This document shows, piece after piece, positions 1 to 5,640 of a stretch of 6,998 nt of DNA; the stretch's first letter is position 1; every line of letters begins with the position of its first letter. The translations under genes and the position numbers were made by a program. Source of the stretch: Bacteroidota bacterium (GTDB lineage: Bacteria; Bacteroidota; Bacteroidia; Chitinophagales; Chitinophagaceae); assembly GCA_023429825.1 (NCBI GenBank), contig JAEZDC010000068.1:1-6998 (forward strand). Direction: 5' to 3'. A model generated the notes under the pieces. The model was not told the origin of the DNA. It did not search any database and saw nothing but the letters and a program-made list of their open reading frames with translations.

Positions 1-1626
1 CATCTAAAATCTGCCAACTTCATTTACGACAATGCAGTTCGTGGAAATGAAATGTATGTGAAGGCGCTAACGATAATTGCATTGTTCGTCTTGGCCATTG
101 CTTGTTTTAATTTCATCAATCTTGCAACTGCAAGGTCTTTCAGAAGAGCGAAAGAGATTGGTGTCAGAAAAGTTGTTGGCGCTGAAAGAAAGCAATTGGT
201 ATTTCAATTCCTTAGTGAAACAGTATTGCTTTCATTATTAGCAGTGATAATAGCAACAATTGCAACGCTCTTCATAATCCCGTCCTTAAATCAGTTCACA
301 GGTAAATCAATTGAGTTCAATCCGTTTACAAATCCAATACTGGCATTGGTTATTCTTGCTTCAGGAGTGGTGATCGGGATCCTCGCAGGTGTGTACCCGG
401 CATTGATCTTATCTGGCTTCCAGCCCATTAAGGTATTGAAGAGTATGAAACTTACAGGAAACGGAAGCACGCCGTGGTTAAGGCAGGCTTTGGTAGTGGT
501 TCAATTTGCATTATCAGCATTGCTTATTGTTTCTGCTATGATCGTTTACAATCAAACTAATTATCTCAATAAAAAAGATCTTGGGTTTAATAATGACCAG
601 GTGATTTATTTCCAGGTAAGAGACAGCGTAGCGAATTCACTGGAAACTTTTAAAAATGAATTAAAGCGCTCACAGGGTGTAGTTGCTGTTACTTCAGGCT
701 ATGGATTACCGGGTGATCAGTTTGCGGGTGAATCTGTTAAAGTGCCCACTAAAGATGGTGAGAAAGAGTTTTCAACAAAGCTGTTCATTGGTGATCATGA
801 TTATATTAAGACCCTTGGTATGCGTGTGATCGCAGGCAGAGATTTTTCCAAAGAAAGAACTACTGATGTGAATGAAGCTTTCATCATAAATGAAACTGCT
901 GTGAAGGAGTTTGGTTTTGGTACGCCTGAAAAAGCAATAGGACAATCGCTCAATTGGGATGAATGGCAACCATTAGATTCAACAAAACCTGTGAAAAGAG
1001 GAAGAGTGATCGGTGTAGTGCAGGATTTCCATTATAAGAGCCTGCATGAAAAATTAACTGCAGCCGTGATCCAGATATATCCGCAGGTGAGTTTCAAGGT
1101 GGCTGTGAAATTGAAAGCAGCCGATATCAACAATACCATCGCTTTCATTAATGATACCTGGAAAAGCTTTGTTCCGGCCTATCCGCTCGATTATCAGTTT
1201 ATGGATGAGACCTATGGTAAGATGTATAAGAATGAAGAAAAGCTCACCAGCTTACTCTGGATATTTACTTTGATGGCAATCGTTGTAGGTTGTTTGGGAT
1301 TATTTGGTTTAGCTGCCTTTAGTGCAGAGCAGAGAACAAAAGAGATCGGCATCAGGAAAGTTTTAGGTGCAAGTGTGCTGAACATAATGGGTTTGCTGTC
1401 GAAGAATTTCATTATGCTGGTGCTTGTTTCATCTGCGATTGCATTCCCGATCGCATGGTATGCAATGAACAATTGGTTGCAGGATTTTCCTTACAGGATC
1501 AATATTGGCTGGTGGGTGTTTGCTGTGGCTTTGATCGCTGCATTGGCAATAGCATTGATCACCGTGAGCTTTCAATCCATTAAAGCAGCGACTGCAAATC
1601 CTGTGAAGAGTTTAAGAACAGAATAA
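1..1626 (+). CDS. ABC transporter permease, MacB/FtsX type (5'-truncated by window edge)
   Basis: Inner-membrane permease subunit of a MacB/FtsX-like ABC transporter; the reading frame is open from base 1, so the ATG at 52 is internal and the true start lies upstream. By alignment with the next gene, roughly 280 N-terminal residues are missing. In the 541 visible residues (numbered from base 1): a first FtsX membrane bundle from about residue 18, with the cytoplasmic motif RRAKEIGVRKVVGAERKQL at 48-66; a transmembrane segment near 163-183 opening the second module; a MacB-like extracytoplasmic domain at about 190-410 (GMRVIAGRDFS at 273-283, VIGVVQDFHYKSLHEK at 336-351); and a second FtsX bundle with EQRTKEIGIRKVLGAS at 443-458. 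It ends in NPVKSLRTE, followed by two in-frame stops (TAA TAA). No Walker A or ABC signature is present, so the ATPase is a separate protein. The substrate cannot be told from sequence. A paralogous permease starts 6 nt downstream in the same frame. Confidence 0.93.
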   Translation, partial: HLKSANFIYDNAVRGNEMYVKALTIIALFVLAIACFNFINLATARSFRRAKEIGVRKVVGAERKQLVFQFLSETVLLSLLAVIIATIATLFIIPSLNQFTGKSIEFNPFTNPILALVILASGVVIGILAGVYPALILSGFQPIKVLKSMKLTGNGSTPWLRQALVVVQFALSALLIVSAMIVYNQTNYLNKKDLGFNNDQVIYFQVRDSVANSLETFKNELKRSQGVVAVTSGYGLPGDQFAGESVKVPTKDGEKEFSTKLFIGDHDYIKTLGMRVIAGRDFSKERTTDVNEAFIINETAVKEFGFGTPEKAIGQSLNWDEWQPLDSTKPVKRGRVIGVVQDFHYKSLHEKLTAAVIQIYPQVSFKVAVKLKAADINNTIAFINDTWKSFVPAYPLDYQFMDETYGKMYKNEEKLTSLLWIFTLMAIVVGCLGLFGLAAFSAEQRTKEIGIRKVLGASVLNIMGLLSKNFIMLVLVSSAIAFPIAWYAMNNWLQDFPYRINIGWWVFAVALIAALAIALITVSFQSIKAATANPVKSLRTE

Positions 1627-1632
1627 TAACTT

Positions 1633-4062
1633 ATGATAGTTCATTACCTGAGAAGTGCTTTACGTAACTTGTCGAGGCAAAAAGGCTTCGTTCTGATAAA
1701 TATTTCTGGTTTATCAATCGGCCTTGCATGTTTTATCCTTTTTCTTCTTTACAGTGTTAATGAACTGAGCTTTGATAGATTTCATTCAAATGCAGATAAC
1801 ATATTCCGTGTGTATCGCTGGTCAGAAGCCTGGCAGGGGCAGGAAGCCCGTGGCACTTCTACAATGCCGATGCCTTTGGGGCCTGCGATGAAAGCAGAAT
1901 TTCCCGAGGTTATAAATTATGTGCGTATTAATGAAAGACAGGAAAATTTTGTTAAGGCAGACGATAAAGTAAGCAGGGTAGAAATGGCTTTTGCCGATCC
2001 TCAATTCTTTACTGTTTTTTCTTTCAGATTTATATCAGGAGACCCTTCAAATTCATTAAAGGATCCGAAAAATGTGGTACTAACCAAATCTAAGGCTCTT
2101 CAATTGTTTGGTACAACTAATGTAATTGGAAAAACCATTGAAGTAAAAGTATCGGATAAGTTCGATCCTTTAGTTGTTAGTGCAGTTTGTGATGATATTC
2201 CTGCAAACTCTTCTTTCAGTTATGAAATGGTGGCGAGTTGGGAATACATGGAGACTTTTTCATTTTGGAAAAGCAGTAGGGACAAATGGAATAGGTCTGG
2301 TTTTCAAACGTTTGTAGTCCTCCAACCTGGAAGCACTTTAATGAACCAGACAGATAAATTGGCAGCTTTTAGAAAGAAGTATTATCCTAATGAAGAATCA
2401 GATGCAAAAAATACAGGTGGGTGGAAAGGTCCTGGTTCTCCCATCAGCTTTCGGTTACAGCCATTGAAGTCCATACACACCAGTTTCAAAATAGTGGGAG
2501 GAAGTGTTGAACCGATCGATCCGGGTAATATCTGGACTTTGTTGGGCATCGCTGCCGCTGTTCTGATTATGAGTTGCATCAATTTTACCACCCTTGCCAT
2601 TGGCCGCTCTGCTCGACGAGCGAAGGAGATAGGAGTTCGTAAAGTAATGGGAAGTAATAAACGCAATCTTGTTTTTCAGTTTTTGGCAGAAGCCTTATTA
2701 CTAACTGTGTTTTCAGCGTGCATCGGTTTGTTGCTAGCACAAGCATTGTTACCATCGTTCAATGAATTATCCGGAAGGGAATTGAGTTTCTCAATTTCTC
2801 ATTATCCTGAAATAGCTTGGTTATTAATCGGGCTCGTTTTGATCGTAGGTTTTCTAGCGGGCAGCTATCCTGCTCTGGTGCTTTCTTCGTTTAAGCCTAT
2901 TGAAGTTTTAAAAAGTAAAATAAAATTGGCTGGATCAAATGTTTTCACCCGGTCGTTAGTTACTATTCAATTTATTGTATCTATCGCCCTGATAATTTCA
3001 ACGATCGTTATTCTACAGCAGATCAGTTTCATGCGCGATAAGAATCCAGGTTTCAATAAAGAAAATATCGTGATGATCGATGCTTCTGGTGTTAAGGCAA
3101 AAAAAATATACCCGTTGATAAAGCAGGCGCTTGAAAAAGAGCCCTCTGTTATATCTGTGGCTGCATCGAGTTTTGGTATAGGAGAAGGAAATGGCTGGAG
3201 CCAGTGGGGATTTGAATATAATGATGTCCATAAAGATGTATATGAGTATTATGTTGATACAGGATATATTAACCTTATGGGAATTCAATTGCTTGCCGGT
3301 AGAAATTTTAATGCAATGATTGCCTCAGATACCATCACCTCTGTAATTGTAAATGAAGAGTTGGTAAAAGATTTTGGATGGACGATGAAGAACGCTATAG
3401 GCCAAGAGTTAAAAGGCTTTTATGAAGCTACTGATCATAAAAATCCTGTTGTGATTGGTGTTGTAAAGAATTTCAATTTCAGGCCACTAAGTGAGAAAGT
3501 TGGCCCCCAAATGTTTCATCAGTTCACCGACTATGGACCTTATAAGTTCTTTGTTCGTATTGCTCCGGGAAACCCTACAATTCCTTTGAAAGCAATGAAT
3601 AAAGCCTGGACAGATGTTGTCGAGGATATTCCTTTGAGATATGATTTTTTAGATGAGAGTGTGGATCGCTTCTATAAAGCTGAGACCCGGTGGAGTGGTA
3701 TAGTAGGATGGGCCGGTGGGATATCAATCTTTCTTGCTTGCCTCGGCCTGTTTGGTCTTGCTGCGCTGGCTGCCGTGAATAGGATCAAGGAAATTGGAAT
3801 ACGAAAAGTACTGGGTGCATCCATTGCAAGTATTACCATGCTCCTAGCTAAAGATTTTTTAAAGCTGGTAATAATAGCTTTTGTGATAGCATCTCCGGTG
3901 GCATGGTATCTCATGCATCAATGGCTCCAGGATTTCGCTTATAGAATACATATCACATGGTGGATGTTTATTGGAAGTGCAGTTGTAGTGATATTGATTG
4001 CTTTTGTCACCGTGAGCTTTCAATCTGTAAAAGCTGGATTAATAAACCCTGTAAAGGTTTAA
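1633..4062 (+). CDS. ABC transporter permease, MacB/FtsX type, complete double-module protein
   Basis: Complete 809-residue paralogue of the preceding gene, a usual length for two-module Bacteroidota permeases. Order: N-terminal amphipathic stretch and transmembrane anchor (about 20-42, after MIVHYLRSALRNLSRQKG); extracytoplasmic MacB-like domain (about 45-290); FtsX bundle 1 (about 300-420) with RRAKEIGVRKVMGS at 328-341; second anchor near 441-463; second extracytoplasmic domain (about 470-685) with GIQLLAGRNFN at 550-560 and VIGVVKNFNFRPLSEK at 607-622; FtsX bundle 2 (about 690-800) with RIKEIGIRKVLGAS at 717-730. The ATG at 1633 is chosen because it gives the canonical family N-terminus and lies 6 nt after the upstream stop, behind an A/T-rich leader with no Shine-Dalgarno. 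It ends NPVKV instead of the conserved NPVKSLRTE; the lost tail is still readable in the next frame (see the separate entry). No ATPase motif, so it needs a partner ATPase. Transported substrate unknown. Confidence 0.95.
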   Translation: MIVHYLRSALRNLSRQKGFVLINISGLSIGLACFILFLLYSVNELSFDRFHSNADNIFRVYRWSEAWQGQEARGTSTMPMPLGPAMKAEFPEVINYVRINERQENFVKADDKVSRVEMAFADPQFFTVFSFRFISGDPSNSLKDPKNVVLTKSKALQLFGTTNVIGKTIEVKVSDKFDPLVVSAVCDDIPANSSFSYEMVASWEYMETFSFWKSSRDKWNRSGFQTFVVLQPGSTLMNQTDKLAAFRKKYYPNEESDAKNTGGWKGPGSPISFRLQPLKSIHTSFKIVGGSVEPIDPGNIWTLLGIAAAVLIMSCINFTTLAIGRSARRAKEIGVRKVMGSNKRNLVFQFLAEALLLTVFSACIGLLLAQALLPSFNELSGRELSFSISHYPEIAWLLIGLVLIVGFLAGSYPALVLSSFKPIEVLKSKIKLAGSNVFTRSLVTIQFIVSIALIISTIVILQQISFMRDKNPGFNKENIVMIDASGVKAKKIYPLIKQALEKEPSVISVAASSFGIGEGNGWSQWGFEYNDVHKDVYEYYVDTGYINLMGIQLLAGRNFNAMIASDTITSVIVNEELVKDFGWTMKNAIGQELKGFYEATDHKNPVVIGVVKNFNFRPLSEKVGPQMFHQFTDYGPYKFFVRIAPGNPTIPLKAMNKAWTDVVEDIPLRYDFLDESVDRFYKAETRWSGIVGWAGGISIFLACLGLFGLAALAAVNRIKEIGIRKVLGASIASITMLLAKDFLKLVIIAFVIASPVAWYLMHQWLQDFAYRIHITWWMFIGSAVVVILIAFVTVSFQSVKAGLINPVKV

Positions 4063-4073
4063 GAACAGAATAA
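4050..4073 (+). other. Probable one-base deletion scar at the 3' end of the second permease gene
   Basis: The first permease ends ..CCTGTGAAGAGTTTAAGAA.. and the second ends ..CCTGTAAAGGTTTAAGAA.., both running on into CAGAATAA. The second gene is one A shorter between positions 4056 and 4057. With that A restored it would read NPVKSLRTE and stop at 4071-4073, three bases before the next ATG; as given, it stops at 4060-4062 with NPVKV. The 17 bases GTTTAAGAACAGAATAA at 4057-4073 are identical to the functional tail of the upstream gene, so this is former coding sequence now lying in the intergenic gap. It may be a real mutation or a sequencing error. Confidence 0.75.
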
Positions 4074-4076
4074 AAC

Positions 4077-5111
4077 ATGAATATGAAAAAATATCTATTG
4101 CTTTTATTATCAGTAGCCGCGTTTACTGCGAAAGCACAAAAAGACAAAGAACCTTTCATGATCAAATCACTTACAGGTGATGCGATAAAGAGTGTTGAAG
4201 CCAGGACTTCCGGCGGCAGCATATCTGTTGCAGGTGTTGCTTCGGAAGCAAGAATAGAAGTGTACATACATCCTGGTAACGGTAATGACAATGCAACTAA
4301 AGAAGAGATTCAGCGAAGACTGGATCAATATTATGATTTGAATGTTTCTGCCGCAGGTGGAAAACTCGCTGCCATTGCTAAGAACAAGAGCAATGACATG
4401 GATTGGAAAAAGCAACTCAGTATCTCTTTTAAAATATATGTTCCTAAAGACGTAACTACTGATCTTAAAACAAGTGGCGGAAGTATCAGCTTAAAAGATG
4501 TAACAGGAAAACAGGATTTTGCTACAAGCGGTGGAAGCCTGAATGTAGAAAATGTGAGTGGAAAGATAGATGGAAGAACTTCTGGAGGCAGTATTCGAGT
4601 AAAAAATGCAAGTGATGAAATAGAGCTCACTACAAGTGGAGGAAGTATAAATGCGGAGAGTTGCAAAGGAAAGATGAGGCTGACTACTTCAGGTGGTTCT
4701 TTAAAACTGGAAGATCTTGATGGTGATATCAAGGCAACTACAAGTGGCGGAAGTGTTGATGGAGAAAATATTAAAGGAGAGTTAATTACACATACATCAG
4801 GCGGCAGCATTCACCTTGATGATCTTGCCTGCAGTGTGGAGGCTTCCACAAGTGGCGGGAATATGGATGTGAAGATCAAACAACTTGGTAAATATGTAAA
4901 GCTCAGTAATAGTGCCGGCAGCATACAACTAGAACTCCCAAAGGGTAAAGGTGTGGATCTGAAGCTTTCGGGCCAAAGAGTAAAGACGGGTAAATTGGAA
5001 AATTTTAATGGCAATATTGAAGATGAAAGAGTGGAAGGTAAGTTGAATGGAGGTGGTGTTCCTGTAACGGTTAGAGCAGGAAGTGGAAGAGTTGTGCTGG
5101 AGTTGAATTAA
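4077..5111 (+). CDS. Secreted DUF4097-family beta-strand repeat protein (putative adhesin-like solenoid)
   Basis: A 344-residue exported protein. Residues 1-20 form a Sec signal peptide (MNMKK, a Leu-rich core, then TAKA before Q21) without a lipobox cysteine, so a soluble or loosely attached periplasmic or outer-surface protein is expected. After one isolated TSGGS at 44-48 and a mixed segment (49-131), TSGGS-like motifs recur at T132, 150, 168, 186, 204, 222, 240 and 258, exactly 18 residues apart, then a degenerate NSAGS at 278. Each unit reads TSGGS-I-x-(hydrophobic) followed by a second short strand, as expected of stacked beta-solenoid rungs and typical of the DUF4097 'putative adhesin' group, whose function is not established. 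The C-terminus (GSGRVVLELN) closes the repeat region. The start at 4077 lies 14 nt after the permease stop; Met3 at 4083 is an equally workable start and changes only two residues. Sitting between permease genes, it may be a client or accessory of them; that is positional inference only. Confidence 0.9.
   Translation: MNMKKYLLLLLSVAAFTAKAQKDKEPFMIKSLTGDAIKSVEARTSGGSISVAGVASEARIEVYIHPGNGNDNATKEEIQRRLDQYYDLNVSAAGGKLAAIAKNKSNDMDWKKQLSISFKIYVPKDVTTDLKTSGGSISLKDVTGKQDFATSGGSLNVENVSGKIDGRTSGGSIRVKNASDEIELTTSGGSINAESCKGKMRLTTSGGSLKLEDLDGDIKATTSGGSVDGENIKGELITHTSGGSIHLDDLACSVEASTSGGNMDVKIKQLGKYVKLSNSAGSIQLELPKGKGVDLKLSGQRVKTGKLENFNGNIEDERVEGKLNGGGVPVTVRAGSGRVVLELN
4470..4907 (+). repeat. In-frame 54-nt (18-residue) tandem repeat coding for beta-solenoid coils
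   Basis: Eight coding units begin with ACA/ACT-Ser-Gly-Gly at 4470, 4524, 4578, 4632, 4686, 4740, 4794 and 4848. Seven steps are exactly 54 nt; the eighth unit is lengthened to 60 nt before the degenerate NSAGS at 4908. The peptide motif is nearly invariant, but the codons for Ser-Gly-Gly-Ser vary from unit to unit (for example AGTGGCGGAAGT, AGCGGTGGAAGC, TCTGGAGGCAGT, TCAGGTGGTTCT). This is therefore an old protein-level repeat, not a recent DNA duplication. Confidence 0.9.
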
Positions 5112-5200
5112 TACTGTTCACAATAGTTCCAAACGCAGAAGTGAGTGACACAACAGCCGATGCCATGAAAAACAAAAGCAGGAAACAAAAAAAATTAGTC
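5112..5200 (+). other. Intergenic spacer with alternative starts for the downstream gene
   Basis: This 89-nt gap is the longest in the window. It contains an in-frame GTG at 5141 and an in-frame ATG at 5165 that could extend the next gene by 20 or 12 residues. It becomes strongly A-rich just before 5201 (AAACAAAAAAAATTAGTC), which resembles the A-rich translation leaders of this phylum. I see no stable hairpin with a T-run, and no convincing match to the Bacteroidota TTTG / TAnnTTTG promoter pattern, so read-through from the upstream gene is the simplest view. Confidence 0.55.
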
Positions 5201-5635
5201 ATGAAGAGAAAAATATTACTGATCGTTTGTATTGCAATTTCAATATATGTGCAGGCACAAACGGAACAAGACAAACACGGCGTAGAAAAAGCAGTGCTAA
5301 ACTATGTAGAAGCATTTTATGAAGCAGATACTGCTAAGGCTTATGAAAGCATAGTACCTTTTTTAGCCAAGAGAGGGTATTATGCTGATAAAACAGGAGC
5401 TGTTAAAGAAGCCACGATGAGCTTTGATCAACTGATCGCACTAGCCAAACGTTGGAAACACAATCAGAATATCACTTCTGAAACGCCTAAGAAAATAACT
5501 GTATTTGAAGTGTCTGATAAAATTGCCACAGCTAAGCTGGTTGCTAAATGGGGAATAGATTATTTCCATTTGGCAAAGCTTAATGGAAAATGGATGATCG
5601 TTAATGTGCTTTGGCAGGATCCACCCAAAAACTAA
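5201..5635 (+). CDS. Secreted NTF2-like / putative lumazine-binding family protein
   Basis: Small exported protein of 144 residues from the chosen ATG. Residues 1-19 (MKRK, then LLIVCIAISIYV, then QA) form a Sec signal peptide with likely cleavage before Q20. The mature part begins with a helix typical of the NTF2-like fold (VEKAVLNYVEAFYEADTAKA) and ends in paired strands (KIATAKLVAKWGIDYFHLAK, then GKWMIVNVLW), the pattern of the putative lumazine-binding (Lumazine_bd_2 / SnoaL-like) proteins common in Bacteroidota. Catalytic activity cannot be assigned; such proteins often only bind small ligands or partners. The start at 5201 is preferred because it puts the signal peptide at the very N-terminus and follows an A-rich leader. 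The in-frame GTG at 5141 and ATG at 5165 would add a charged, lysine-rich extension (KNKSRKQKK) unlike a signal peptide n-region of normal length. Only 5 nt separate its stop from the next permease, which suggests co-translation with it. Confidence 0.8.
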   Translation: MKRKILLIVCIAISIYVQAQTEQDKHGVEKAVLNYVEAFYEADTAKAYESIVPFLAKRGYYADKTGAVKEATMSFDQLIALAKRWKHNQNITSETPKKITVFEVSDKIATAKLVAKWGIDYFHLAKLNGKWMIVNVLWQDPPKN

Positions 5636-5640
5636 CTATT

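Noticed and set aside
52..54. ATG at 52 as the start of the first permease
   Set aside because: The frame is open back to base 1 and the preceding residues (HLKSANFIYDNAVRGNE) continue the family alignment; starting at 52 would begin inside the first FtsX bundle.
4331..4810. A 159-codon minus-strand frame with repeated Leu-Pro-Pro-Leu-Val motifs
   Set aside because: It is the exact antisense of the TSGGS array; its repeats are the complement of the sense codons, and the sense gene has a signal peptide and family match. It is a shadow frame.
5090..5135. Possible promoter or terminator after the solenoid gene
   Set aside because: TACTGTTC only weakly resembles the Bacteroidota -7 element, there is no well-placed TTTG -33 element, and no hairpin with a T-run was found.
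5201..5260. Lipoprotein signal in the NTF2-like protein (Cys10 in LLIVC)
   Set aside because: The residue before Cys is Val, not Gly/Ala/Ser, and the cysteine is in the middle of the hydrophobic core; a normal signal peptidase I site (VQA before Q) follows.
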